Of a stretch of 56,952 nt of DNA, positions 8,206 to 16,402 are shown one piece after another; within the stretch, counting starts at the first letter, position 1; every line of letters begins with the position of its first letter. Both the position numbers and the translations under genes were made by a program. Source of the DNA: Acidovorax sp. Leaf78 (GTDB taxonomy: Bacteria > Pseudomonadota > Gammaproteobacteria > Burkholderiales > Burkholderiaceae_C); contig NZ_LMLZ01000021.1 of the NCBI RefSeq assembly GCF_001422735.1, positions 444,185 to 501,136 of the forward strand. The letters run 5' to 3'. The notes below the pieces were generated by a model. The model had not been told where the DNA came from and did not search any database. It saw only the letters and a program-made list of their open reading frames with translations.

Positions 8206-8728
8206 GGAACCTCCCTCTGAAACCTGGAACAGGTGCAAAGAGATTTCAGCCCATAAGCCCCGCCAGCGCAACCCGCGCAAGCCCGATTTGCGGTGCTTTG
8301 TCGGCGATCCGCCGCATCAGTTGTTTCGTGCCTGTTGCATTCGGCCCGCAGCGAAACAAACTGAAAAGAACCGAAACCGCGACGAGACGACGCAGCGCGC
8401 AGTCATGGGCACGATAGAGCCCATGTTCAACGCACTTCTCTTGGGTTCAACGCCTGGTGGCACGAAGCTCCCGTTGTCGTTGTCGTCGTCGCAAGACACG
8501 CGCTGCATCCGGCAACTGAACGCTTCATCGATTGTTTCCAATACTGGAACAGTCAGTTTGCGACCAGCTAGTTTTTCTCTGAACAGCCCCGGCGTACAGT
8601 TCAACCCATCGATGAGCCGAACCCGCAAGGCGACTCACCGAACCCGGGATCTGGCGATGGACACCTTTCGTTCCTGCACTGGTTACCGGTTTTTTTGAGA
8701 CGCTTTTTTAACTTCAAGGACTTTCATC
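8206..8728. other. 520-bp region without a recognised gene
   Basis: This region between the divergent CBS and DUF4148 genes is less GC-rich than its surroundings. It contains small dyads: TTGTTTCG/CGAAACAA at 8321-8328/8352-8359 and CATGGGC/GCCCATG near 8404-8425. A 103-codon minus-strand frame (8317-8628) resembles nothing I know. The region may hold long 5' regulatory sequence for the DUF4148 genes or an unseen small RNA. Confidence 0.4.
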
Positions 8729-9016
8729 ATGAACAACACCGCACGCTTCCTCTCCATTGCCGCAGTTGCCGCTTTCGCTTCCTTCGGTGCACAAGCCGAC
8801 GAAGCCGACGCTTCGCAATTCGCCACCAAGTTCGACACCAACCGCACCCGCGCTGAAGTGGCTGCAGAAGCTTCGAGCGTTGCTCAGACCCGCAGCATCG
8901 AGCCCGCAGGCTCCCGCGTGGTGACCTACAAGTCCACGGCCGACCGCGCTGCCGTGCGTGCCCAGGCTGCTGACGCCGTGCGCACTGGCCAGATTCCTTC
9001 GGGTGAGCAAGGCTGA
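8729..9016 (+). CDS. Secreted DUF4148-type small protein, copy 1
   Basis: A 95-aa protein with a cleavable signal peptide (residues 1-23, ending SFGAQA) and a small acidic/Ala-rich mature part containing TRAEVAAEAS and STADRAAVRAQAADAVRTG, typical of the DUF4148 family abundant in Burkholderiales. Function unknown; probably periplasmic. It is a tandem paralogue of the next gene, with near-identical signal peptides and closely related mature sequences, so the pair arose by local duplication. The 80-bp spacer may carry a second promoter. Confidence 0.88.
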   Translation: MNNTARFLSIAAVAAFASFGAQADEADASQFATKFDTNRTRAEVAAEASSVAQTRSIEPAGSRVVTYKSTADRAAVRAQAADAVRTGQIPSGEQG

Positions 9017-9097
9017 TCTGAATCCCACGGATTCAACGCCTGCCTCTCGCTGACAAGTAAACAACCTGATTTCTAAAAATTACCCTGGAGTTCCATC

Positions 9098-9391
9098 ATG
9101 AACAAGACCGCACGCTTCCTCTCCATCGCCGCTGTGTCCGCTTTCGCTGCCTTCGGCGCCCACGCTGACGAAGCCGACGCTTCGCAATTCGCCGCCAAGT
9201 ACGACACCAACCGCACCCGTGCCGAAGTCATGGTCGAAGCCTCGACCGTTGCCGCCACCAGCAGCACCATTCCTTCCGGCTCGCGCGTCCTGTCCTTTAC
9301 TTCCACGGCCGACCGCGCTGCCGTGCAGGCCCAGGCAGCAGAAGCCCTGCGCACCGGCCGCATCTCGTCGGGCGAAATCGGTTCGCTGTAA
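9098..9391 (+). CDS. Secreted DUF4148-type small protein, copy 2
   Basis: A 97-aa paralogue of the preceding gene. It has the same signal peptide plan (MNKTARFLSIAAVSAFAAFGA) and the same DEADASQFA start of the mature part, but diverges in the middle (STVAATSSTIPSGSRVLSF). A GGAG ribosome site precedes the ATG. Function unknown. It is followed by a strong bidirectional terminator shared with the convergent dctP. Confidence 0.88.
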   Translation: MNKTARFLSIAAVSAFAAFGAHADEADASQFAAKYDTNRTRAEVMVEASTVAATSSTIPSGSRVLSFTSTADRAAVQAQAAEALRTGRISSGEIGSL

Positions 9392-9422
9392 TCCGCAGAC
9401 TGCAGCTCTGGCTGCAATGCAA

Positions 9423-9456
9423 AAAAGGCCGAGGCCCCCAGGGGCCTCGGCCTTTT
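9423..9456. terminator. Bidirectional terminator between DUF4148 copy 2 and dctP
   Basis: A near-perfect palindrome of 16 bp per arm (9423-9438/9441-9456) has A-rich and T-rich ends, so it can end transcription from both sides. It lies between the convergent stop codons at 9391 and 9476. Confidence 0.88.
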
Positions 9457-9475
9457 CTTTGGTCTGAAGCCTGGC

Positions 9476-10495
9476 TTACTTCCCGCCGCGCGCCGCAGCC
9501 ACCGCGCCCTGTACTTCCTTCCACAGGTCTTCACCCACATTGGTCGCGATGCTGGCATTCACGGCGCCCAGTTTCTCGCGCATGCGGCTGGCTTCGGCGG
9601 ATGACAGTTCGTTGACCTGCATGCCTTTGCCCTTCAAATCGGCCAGTGCCTTGTTGGCCTCATCCCGCGTGTCCTGGCGCTCGAAGTCGCGGCTCTTCTT
9701 GGCGGCATCGAGCAGCACCTTCTGCTCGGCCTTCGAAAGGCCGTCCCAGTACTTCTTGCTGACCAGCACGATCCAGGGGCTGTAGACGTGGTTGGTCACC
9801 GTGAGGTACTTCTGCACCTCGTAGAACTTGCTCGACAGGATGGTGTTGTAGGGGTTCTCCTGGCCGTCGACGGTGTTCGTCTCCAGCGCCGAGAACAGCT
9901 CAGAGAACGGCAGCGGCACGGCGTTGGCGCCGAGGGTCTTGAAGCTGTCGAGGAAGACGTTGTTCTGCATCACGCGCAGCTTGATGCCGTTCATGTCCTC
10001 GAGCTTGGTGACGGGGCGCTTGCTGTTGGTCAGGTTGCGAAAACCGTTCTCCCAGTACACCAGGCCCACGAGGCCCTTTTCCTGCAGCTTGTCCATCACC
10101 TTCTGGCCCACGGGGCCGTCCAGCACCACGTCGGCTTCCTTGGCGTTGTTGAACAGGAAGGGCGTGTCCCAGATCGCCATTTCCTTGGTGATGCCCACCA
10201 GCGTGGCGGTGGAGCCGACCATCATCTCCTGCGCGCCGCCGATGAGGGCCTGCTGCATTTGCAGGTCCGAACCCAGCGCCGCGGCGCCGATGGCGCGCAC
10301 CTTCATCTTGCCGCCCGAGGCCTTCTCGACCTCTTGCGCAAACAGCTTGGTGGCGCGGCCCTGGTTGGACACTTCGTTGAGGCCATAGCCAAAGCGGATG
10401 ATGCGCGGCTTGAAGTCCTGGGCTGCAGCCTGGAACGAGGCGGCAAAGGCGGCCACCGACAGGGCGGCCAGCAGGGTACGGCGGAAAGTCTTCAT
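9476..10495 (-). CDS. dctP: TRAP transporter solute-binding protein (DctP family)
   Basis: Periplasmic receptor of a TRAP transporter for an organic or sugar acid, 339 aa. It has a signal peptide (residues 1-26, SFQAAAQ) and DctP-family features including EVEKASGGKMKVRAIGAAALG and the conserved Arg region ITNSKRPV/LRVMQN. It starts at the ATG at 10495 after a GGAGAC ribosome site. It is the last gene of the minus-strand order gntK-dctQ-dctM-dctP. Linkage to gluconokinase suggests gluconate or a related aldonate as substrate (inference). Confidence 0.92.
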   Translation of the reverse strand: MKTFRRTLLAALSVAAFAASFQAAAQDFKPRIIRFGYGLNEVSNQGRATKLFAQEVEKASGGKMKVRAIGAAALGSDLQMQQALIGGAQEMMVGSTATLVGITKEMAIWDTPFLFNNAKEADVVLDGPVGQKVMDKLQEKGLVGLVYWENGFRNLTNSKRPVTKLEDMNGIKLRVMQNNVFLDSFKTLGANAVPLPFSELFSALETNTVDGQENPYNTILSSKFYEVQKYLTVTNHVYSPWIVLVSKKYWDGLSKAEQKVLLDAAKKSRDFERQDTRDEANKALADLKGKGMQVNELSSAEASRMREKLGAVNASIATNVGEDLWKEVQGAVAAARGGK

Positions 10496-10549
10496 GGTTG
10501 TCTCCATTGGCGAACGAAAGAAATACACGGAAAAAATCAGTGCGAGGCG

Positions 10550-11850
10550 TTACCTCATCCAGTGCACAGGTGCGGTCACGATCTGCGGGAACACCACCAG
10601 CAGCGCCATGATCAGCACATAGGTCAAGAGGAACGGGTTCACGCCGCGGATCACGGTGGGCATGGAGATGCGCCCCACGCCCGCCACCACGTTCAGCACG
10701 GTGCCCACCGGCGGCGTGACCAAGCCGATGGAGCCGTTGAGCACGAACATCAGGCCGAAGTAAACCGGATCGATCCCCGCCTTGACGGCGATGGGCAGCA
10801 TCACGGGCGCGAAGATCAGGATGGTGGGCGTGAGGTCGAGCGCCGTGCCGATGAGCACCAGCACGATCATCATCACCGTCATCAACAGGCGAGGGTTCTC
10901 GACCAGCGGCCCGAGCCAGCCGGTCAGCACGCTGGGCAGGTCGGCCAGGGTGATCATGTAGCTGGCCACCTGGGCGCCAGCGCACAGGAACATCACGATG
11001 GCCGTAGTCTTGGCGGCGCGCACCAGCACGCCATAGATCTCAGGCACGCGAATCTCGCGGTGCACGAAGAGCGCCACCTCAGCGCGTAGAACGCAGCCAC
11101 CACCGCCGCCTCGGTGGGCGTGAAGATGCCCGACTTCATGCCGCCGATGATGATCACCGGCATGAGCAGCGCCCAGAAGGCCTTGCCGGTGGAGCGCCAG
11201 CGCTCGCGCATCGGCAGCGGCGCGGGGCCGGCCGGCAGCACCATGCCGCGCAGCACCCAGCGCCACGCCACGATCAGGCCCGCGCCCATGATCAGCCCGG
11301 GCACCACGCCCGAGACGAACAGTGCCGAGATGGACGTGTTGGTGGTCACGCCGTAGATCACGAAGGCCATGGACGGCGGGATGATGGGGCCGATCACGCT
11401 GCCCGCGGCGATCAAGCCCGCCGATGAATCCACCGGGTAGCCGTTCTTGCGCATCATGGGCAGCAGGATGGCGGACATGGCCGCCGCATCAGCCAGGGCC
11501 GAGCCCGACATGGCCGAAAGCAGCACCGCCGCGCCGATAGCCACGTAGCCCAGGCCGCCGCGGATATGCCCCACCCAGGCCTGCGCCATGTCGATGATGC
11601 GGCGGCTGATGCCGCCCGAGTTCATCAACTCGCCCGCAAGAATGAAGAATGGCACCGCCAGCAGCGGAAAGCTGTCGACCCCGGCCACCAGGTTCTGGGC
11701 CAACAGCTGCGTATCCCAGAAATCCAGCACCCAGGCCATGCCGGCCCCGGTGAGCACCAGGGCGAGGCCCATGTTCATGCCGGTGGCCATCAAGGCCAGC
11801 ATGCCGACAGAAAAAACGATGAAAGCTTGCGCTTCTGCACCCATGGCCAT
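10550..11850 (-). pseudogene. dctM: TRAP transporter large permease DctM, frameshifted
   Basis: Together two overlapping frames encode a complete DctM permease of about 430 residues (10-12 membrane segments). The N-terminal part (from MAMGAEAQAFIVFSVGM at 11850) reads correctly to AAVVAAFYAL, then continues in the wrong frame. The C-terminal part (VALFVHREIRVPEIYGV to PVHWMR) is in another frame. The break is near 11076-11084 and fits loss of one base. It is either a recent null mutation or a sequencing error. The start overlaps the dctQ stop (TGATG), indicating translational coupling. Confidence 0.85.
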
Positions 11851-12377
11851 CACTCCAGCTCGGCGCCGTGACCGAGGTCCAGCGGCTTGCGTTGAATCAG
11901 TTCGACCAGCGCCATGACGCCAATGGCCACCGCACACAAAAAGGCCGGCAGCGGTAGCAGGGCCGACGAATACCCGAGCACCACAGAATGGCTGTCCGCA
12001 CCCACCACCACCTGCTGCCAGGCGCCCCATGCAAGCATTGCGCAGGCCGCGATCACCAGCAGGCGGATCACCGCAGTCAGTACGGCGAAAGCGGCAGGGC
12101 GGCGCGCCAGCAGGCCCGCCAGCGTGGTAAAGGCCATGTGCTCACCCGCCGGGTAGGCGGCTGCCGCGCCGATGAACACCATCCAGACGAACAGCAGGCG
12201 CGACAGCTCTTCGCTGGCCACCACGCCGCTGCCAAATCCGTAGCGCAGTACCACGTTGACGAAGACGGCCACAGCCATCACGCCCAGGCAGGCGGCCATC
12301 AGGGCCTCGGCGGTGCGCGTCAAGCGCCCGGTCGGCCGGGGTGTGGGGGAATCGGGTGGGGCCGATGTGTTGCTCAT
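11850..12377 (-). CDS. dctQ: TRAP transporter small permease DctQ
   Basis: The four-helix small membrane subunit of the TRAP importer, 175 aa. Membrane segments lie roughly at residues 25-47, 62-80, 97-120 and 138-160, with the family pattern EELSRLLFVWMVFIGAAAAY. Its start overlaps the gntK stop (ATGA) and its stop overlaps the dctM start (TGATG), so the three genes are tightly coupled. The job is uptake of an organic acid together with DctM and DctP. Confidence 0.92.
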   Translation of the reverse strand: MSNTSAPPDSPTPRPTGRLTRTAEALMAACLGVMAVAVFVNVVLRYGFGSGVVASEELSRLLFVWMVFIGAAAAYPAGEHMAFTTLAGLLARRPAAFAVLTAVIRLLVIAACAMLAWGAWQQVVVGADSHSVVLGYSSALLPLPAFLCAVAIGVMALVELIQRKPLDLGHGAELE

Positions 12378-12895
12378 GCTGCCTCCGTGGCTGCAATCCA
12401 GGCTGACGCCTGTTGTTGAAGGGTTGCCAAGTCCACCGTGGCATCGAGCCGCAACACCCCGGGCTCGCCCACAGGCGACTCGAGCGTGGCGAACTGGCTG
12501 TCCACCAGTGCGGTCGAAAAGAAGTGCGTACCCGCCCGCGCCGCCACACGCTGGCCGGCGCTGACACGGTCAATCTCCAGAAACACGAAGCGCAGGCCGG
12601 GGCACGCAGCGCGCAGGCGGTCGCGGTACGCCTTCTTGAGCGCCGAGCAGGTCAGCACCACGCCCTGCGGGTGCGCCTGCAGCAGCCGGCCCAGCGTGGC
12701 GAGCCAGCCCTCGCGGTCGGCGTCGGTCAGCGCGATGCCCTGGCGCATCTTTTCTCGGCTGGTGGGGCTGTGGTGGTCGTCCCCTTCGATCAGGGGCAGG
12801 CGCTCGGCCTGGGCCAGGGCGGAGCCCAGGCTGGACTTGCCGCAACCTGCCACGCCCATGACCACCAGAAACACCGATGACGGTACAAAATTCAT
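12374..12895 (-). CDS. gntK: Gluconokinase
   Basis: Phosphorylates gluconate to 6-phosphogluconate. The 173-aa product has a P-loop GVAGCGKSS, the substrate region EGDDHHSPTSREKMRQGIALTDADREGW and the LTCSALKKAYRDRLR segment, all diagnostic for GntK. The ATG at 12895 gives a normal family length. An operator-like palindrome lies immediately upstream (12897-12913), overlapping the ribosome-site region. It is first in the gntK-dctQMP operon and divergent from a LacI-type regulator. Confidence 0.94.
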   Translation of the reverse strand: MNFVPSSVFLVVMGVAGCGKSSLGSALAQAERLPLIEGDDHHSPTSREKMRQGIALTDADREGWLATLGRLLQAHPQGVVLTCSALKKAYRDRLRAACPGLRFVFLEIDRVSAGQRVAARAGTHFFSTALVDSQFATLESPVGEPGVLRLDATVDLATLQQQASAWIAATEAA

Positions 12896-12896
12896 A

Positions 12897-12913
12897 TTGG
12901 TAGCGCTATCCAA
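12897..12913. promoter_or_regulatory. LacI-type operator 1 (gntK side)
   Basis: TTGGTAGCGCTATCCAA is an almost perfect palindrome centred on GCGC, the form bound by LacI/GalR regulators. It directly abuts the gntK start codon. Ten bases (AGCGCTATCC) are repeated in the second site at 13012-13025, near the regulator's start. Binding by the adjacent LacI-type protein is inferred. Confidence 0.7.
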
Positions 12914-13009
12914 CGAAATTTTGAAAAAGCATCCTTGCGGGATGCTCAAAATACAGAGGAAATTTCAGCCTCTTCGGGTAAAAATCAGGCATTCGCCTTG
13001 TTCAAGCCA

Positions 13010-14089
13010 ATGGACAGCGCTATCCTAACCAGATCACAGCCCACACCAATCCGGGTTAACCCTTTGAACAAACCAGAGTCCCGCCGCCGCTCCAGCGGCC
13101 GCACCACGCTCAGCGACGTGGCCAAAACTGCCGGGGTGAGCCCCATCACCGCGTCCCGCGCACTGCGCGGCGAGCGGGGTGTGGCCCAGGAGTTGGTGCA
13201 GCGTGTGAAGGATGCCGCGCAGCAATTGGGCTATGTGCCCGACCCCGCGGCCCGCGCCCTCGCGTCGCAACGCAGCGTGCAGGTGCCGGTGCTGGTGCCG
13301 CTGCTGTCCAACGCACTGTTCGTCGATGTGCTGGACGCCGTGCACCGCACGCTGTTCCCGCACGGGTACCAGGCGCTGATCGGCGTCACGCACTACGACC
13401 CGCAGGAAGAAGAGCAACTGCTGCGCACCTACCTGGCCCACCGCCCGGCGGGCCTGCTGGTGACGGGCTTTGACCGCACCGAGGCATCGCGCCAGATGAT
13501 TGTCGCCAGCGGCGTGCCCTGCGTGCACCTGATGGAGATGACGTCCGCGCCCGGCGTGTACTGCGTGGGCTTTTCGCAGCAGGACGCAGGCCATGCCATG
13601 ACGGCCCATTTGCTCGCGCAGGGCCGCAAGCACATCGCGTTTGTCGCGGCGCAGCTGGACCCGCGCACCCTACAGCGCGCCGAAGGCTACCGCCGCTGCC
13701 TGCGCGAGGCGGGCCTCTACGACCCGCGGCTGGAGCTGCTCAGCGCCCAGCCGTCCTCCATCCGACTGGGCGCCGAGCTGCTGGAAGAAGTGCTGCGCAC
13801 CCGCCCCGGCGTGGATGCCGTGTTCTTCTGCAACGACGATCTGGCGCAAGGCGGCGTGCTGGCGGCGCACCGGCTGGGGCTGTCCGTACCGGCGCAGGTT
13901 GCGATTGCAGGGTTCAACGACCTGGCGGGCAGCGACCAGATGCTGCCGCCGCTGACCACCGTGCGCACACCGCGTTCGGCGATTGGCGAGGCCAGTGCGC
14001 AGATGCTGCTGGCGCTGATGCGGGGCGAATTGCCGGATCAGAACTCGGTGGACCTGGGCTTCGAGCTGACGGTGCGCGGGAGCACGTAG
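13010..14089 (+). CDS. LacI-family transcriptional regulator of the gluconate operon
   Basis: A helix-turn-helix domain (TLSDVAKTAGVSPITASRALRGERG) is followed by a periplasmic-binding-protein-like sensor domain (about 280 residues) ending LTTVRTPRSAIGE, the usual GntR/GalR layout. It is probably a repressor of the divergent gntK-dctQMP operon, with gluconate or a phosphorylated product as inducer (inference). The start is uncertain: ATG 13010 gives 359 aa; TTG 13064 gives a more typical N terminus (NKPESRRRSSGRTTL). Confidence 0.9.
   Translation: MDSAILTRSQPTPIRVNPLNKPESRRRSSGRTTLSDVAKTAGVSPITASRALRGERGVAQELVQRVKDAAQQLGYVPDPAARALASQRSVQVPVLVPLLSNALFVDVLDAVHRTLFPHGYQALIGVTHYDPQEEEQLLRTYLAHRPAGLLVTGFDRTEASRQMIVASGVPCVHLMEMTSAPGVYCVGFSQQDAGHAMTAHLLAQGRKHIAFVAAQLDPRTLQRAEGYRRCLREAGLYDPRLELLSAQPSSIRLGAELLEEVLRTRPGVDAVFFCNDDLAQGGVLAAHRLGLSVPAQVAIAGFNDLAGSDQMLPPLTTVRTPRSAIGEASAQMLLALMRGELPDQNSVDLGFELTVRGST
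13012..13025. promoter_or_regulatory. LacI-type operator 2 (regulator side)
   Basis: GGACAGCGCTATCC is a 14-bp palindrome with one mismatched pair and shares AGCGCTATCC with operator 1, 115 bp away. Paired operators could allow looping over the divergent promoters. If the regulator starts at TTG 13064 this site lies in its 5' leader, supporting autoregulation. Confidence 0.6.
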
Positions 14090-14234
14090 CCCCAGGCACG
14101 GCCGCTTCGCGGCGTCCTCCGGGGGAGGCTACCGGTGGCACGCGCAGCCGCATTCCGGGCATTGCTGGTCGTGGCAGCGCCCATTGCGAACGCGCTGCAG
14201 CCTGGGGGCAGGCTGTGCCGGCGAGCTTGGGGCC

Positions 14235-15893
14235 TTACACCGCTGCCAGCTCGCGGCTCGAAGACGACTCGGTCTTGCCCTTCATCTCCTTGCGCAGTGC
14301 CACCGCATCCCGCGCCTGGTTTGGCGCCGACGCGTCGATGCGGAATACCTGCACCGTCTCGGTCATGGTCTGCGCCTGGCCGTTGAGCTGCATGGCCGAG
14401 GCGGCGTTTTCCTCCACCAGCGCGGCGTTCTGCTGCGTGATGGTGTCCAGTTGCGCCACGGCCGAGTTGACCTGCGAGATGCCGCTGAGCTGCTCGTTGG
14501 AGGCGCTGTGGATCTCGCCGATCAGCGTGTTCACGCGGCGCACCAGCTCGAGGGATTCGGTCATGGTCTTCTGGGCGGCGTCGGTCTTTTCGTGTCCTTC
14601 GCTCACCTTGTGGGCCGAGTCGTCGATGAGCTGGCGGATCTCCTTGGCGGCCGACTGCGTGCGGTGCGACAGGCTGCGCACTTCCGACGCCACCACCGCA
14701 AAGCCCCGGCCCTGCTCGCCCGCGCGCGCAGCCTCGACCGCAGCGTTGAGCGCGAGGATGTTGGTCTGGAACGCGATGGAGTCGATGAGCTGCGTGATCT
14801 CGCTGATGCGGCCGGACGCGGCCTGGATCTGCTTCATGGTGCTGGCCACGCCATCCACCGCCTCGCTGCTGCGCTCGGCCACCTGGGTGGCCTGAGTGGC
14901 CAGCACGGTGGCCTGTCGCGCGGACTCGGCCGTCTGCTTGACGGTGCCGGTGATCTCCTCCATGGATGCGGCGGTCTGCTGCAGGTTGCTGGCCTGGGCC
15001 TCGGTGCGCGACGACAGGTCCTGGTTGCCCTGGGCGATCTCGCGGGTAGAGACCTGCATGTGCTCGCTTTCCTGGCGCGCGTCGCGCACGATGGACAGCA
15101 GGTTCACGTTGAGCTGCGCCAGCGCTTTTTGCAGGTCGCCCACGGTGTCGCTGCGCGACGCGGTGATCTTTTGCGTGAGGTCGCCGGCGGCCATGCGGTT
15201 GGCCCAGCGCAGCATCTGCGCCAGTGGCGCGACCGTTGCCTTGTGCAGGTACGACGCCACGCCCAACGCCAGCAGCGCCACCGCCACCCATGCCACGGTG
15301 GATGCAACCGTCATCTGGTGCCCGCCCAGCCAGGCGGCGCCAAAAGATGCGATCACCAGCAGCAAGGTGCACAGCATCATCTTGCCCATGGGCCCCAGGC
15401 GCACCGCGTTGGCCAGCCGCCCCCAGGAGGTGTTCTTCACCACCTGGCCGGCGCGCAGCACGTGCACCTGCGCGCCCGCCTGTTTTTCAGCCTGCATCTG
15501 TCGGTACAGCTGGTCGGACGCGTTGATCTGCTCGCGCGTGGCCTCGGTGCGCACCGACATGTAGCCGGTGGGCTGGTCGCCCTGCATCAGCGGTGTGACG
15601 TTGGCCATCACCCAGTAGAAGGAGCCGTCCTTGCGGCGGTTCTTGACCACAGCCGACCAGGGCGCCCCGCTGGCAATGGTCTCCCACATGTCGCGGAAGG
15701 CCTCCTCGGGCATGTCCGGGTGCCGGATCATGTTGTGGGGCTGGCCCAGAAGCTCTTCCTTTTCGTACCCGCTGACCTCGATGAACATCGGGTTGCAGTA
15801 GAGGATGCGGCCCTTGAGGTCGGTGGTCGAGACCAGGGTCTCACCCTTGGGGAAGGCATATTCTTGCGTGCTGACCGGGAGATTGACGCGCAT
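14235..15893 (-). CDS. Aer-like PAS methyl-accepting chemotaxis protein
   Basis: A 552-aa chemoreceptor. The N-terminal cytoplasmic PAS domain (about residues 10-125, with GRILYCNPMFIEVSGYEKEEL) is followed by two close membrane segments (about 170-215), a HAMP region and a long signalling domain whose hairpin tip reads FQTNILALNAAVEAARAGEQ. This layout matches energy/redox sensors of the Aer type, which usually bind FAD, so aerotaxis is the likely role (inference). ATG 15893 starts the PAS domain directly; the much longer frame upstream runs into the narK control region. No che genes are nearby. Confidence 0.93.
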   Translation of the reverse strand: MRVNLPVSTQEYAFPKGETLVSTTDLKGRILYCNPMFIEVSGYEKEELLGQPHNMIRHPDMPEEAFRDMWETIASGAPWSAVVKNRRKDGSFYWVMANVTPLMQGDQPTGYMSVRTEATREQINASDQLYRQMQAEKQAGAQVHVLRAGQVVKNTSWGRLANAVRLGPMGKMMLCTLLLVIASFGAAWLGGHQMTVASTVAWVAVALLALGVASYLHKATVAPLAQMLRWANRMAAGDLTQKITASRSDTVGDLQKALAQLNVNLLSIVRDARQESEHMQVSTREIAQGNQDLSSRTEAQASNLQQTAASMEEITGTVKQTAESARQATVLATQATQVAERSSEAVDGVASTMKQIQAASGRISEITQLIDSIAFQTNILALNAAVEAARAGEQGRGFAVVASEVRSLSHRTQSAAKEIRQLIDDSAHKVSEGHEKTDAAQKTMTESLELVRRVNTLIGEIHSASNEQLSGISQVNSAVAQLDTITQQNAALVEENAASAMQLNGQAQTMTETVQVFRIDASAPNQARDAVALRKEMKGKTESSSSRELAAV

Positions 15894-16178
15894 GGAAAAC
15901 CCTTTCGTGGAGATGCCTCGCACCCCATTGGGAGAACGCGGCCGTTCTGAAAGCCAGGCACATGCTAAGACGCGAAACAGGTTTTTTGAAACTATTAAAT
16001 GTGCTGGGTGCAAAAAATCACCATCCTGGTGCAACGCACCAACTGCAGGCCCGGCCACCACGTTGCAGCGCACCATTGCAGAGATCTGCAGGGGCGTGAC
16101 ATCAAAATAGATAGCAAAGAATTCATACATATCAAGCGGCACGACCTGAAAGAGCTTGAATAAGCGCAGCACCAGCAG
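15894..16178. other. Gene-free region upstream of the narK promoter
   Basis: About 285 bp, relatively AT-rich, between the divergent chemoreceptor and narK units. It contains a perfect dyad TGGTGCAACGCACCA (16027-16041) and an NtrC-like dyad (16064-16080). The promoter of the chemoreceptor gene should also be here but was not resolved. Confidence 0.5.
16064..16080 (+). promoter_or_regulatory. Candidate NtrC enhancer site for narK
   Basis: TGCAGCGCACCATTGCA keeps both outer TGCA half-sites of the NtrC 17-mer TGCACY-N5-RGTGCA, with two mismatches inside. It is centred about 134 bp upstream of the predicted narK transcript start. This is weaker than the nrtA site. Confidence 0.3.
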
Positions 16179-16195
16179 CTGGCATAGCCATTGCT
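16179..16195 (+). promoter_or_regulatory. Sigma-54 promoter of narK
   Basis: CTGGCAT-AGCCA-TTGCT has exact -24/-12 spacing and only one departure from YTGGCAC-N5-TTGCW. The predicted start near 16206 coincides with the base of the first leader hairpin, as at nrtA. Confidence 0.8.
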
Positions 16196-16205
16196 TCGTT
16201 GAGGC

Positions 16206-16254
16206 TGCAGCCAAAGCTGGCTGCATGTCAGCCCGGTTCAATGGCGGATTGGGC
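16206..16254 (+). ncRNA. ANTAR-target leader of narK (two hexaloop hairpins)
   Basis: Hairpin 1 is a 7-bp stem (16206-16212/16219-16225) with loop AAAGCU. Hairpin 2 is a 9-bp stem rich in G-U pairs (16231-16239/16246-16254) with loop AAUGGC. Both loops have A1 and G4, and loop 2 is identical to loop 2 at nrtA although its stem is different. That pattern supports recognition of the loop by NasT. Confidence 0.82.
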
Positions 16255-16266
16255 GAACAGGACGTC

Positions 16267-16339
16267 GGCGTCTTCATGGAATGCGTACAGGCTGCACACA
16301 GCAGCCTGCGTGGTCCGTGCAGGCGCCTTTTTTGTTTTT
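16267..16339 (+). terminator. Leader terminator before narK
   Basis: A 14-bp stem with one mismatch and two G-T pairs (16267-16280/16314-16327) encloses a smaller 7-bp hairpin. A T-rich tract with one G follows, as at nrtA. It ends about 60 bp before the narK start codon. Confidence 0.85.
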
Positions 16340-16402
16340 CTGGCCCGGTTGCAGATGGAACCCCCGCCATCGCAGCCTTCTCGCTCTTCGCACACGACAG
16401 CC

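Noticed and set aside
8317..8628. Minus-strand frame of 103 codons between the CBS and DUF4148 genes
   Set aside because: No signal, domain or ribosome site; kept only as part of an unexplained region.
16027..16041. Perfect dyad TGGTGCAACGCACCA as an NtrC site
   Set aside because: Half-sites are in the reverse order to the NtrC pattern (GGTGC first, GCACC second) with a 3-bp spacer.
16199..16402. N-terminal extension of narK reading through the leader
   Set aside because: It would translate the hexaloop hairpins and the terminator; the conserved NarK N terminus begins at 16403.
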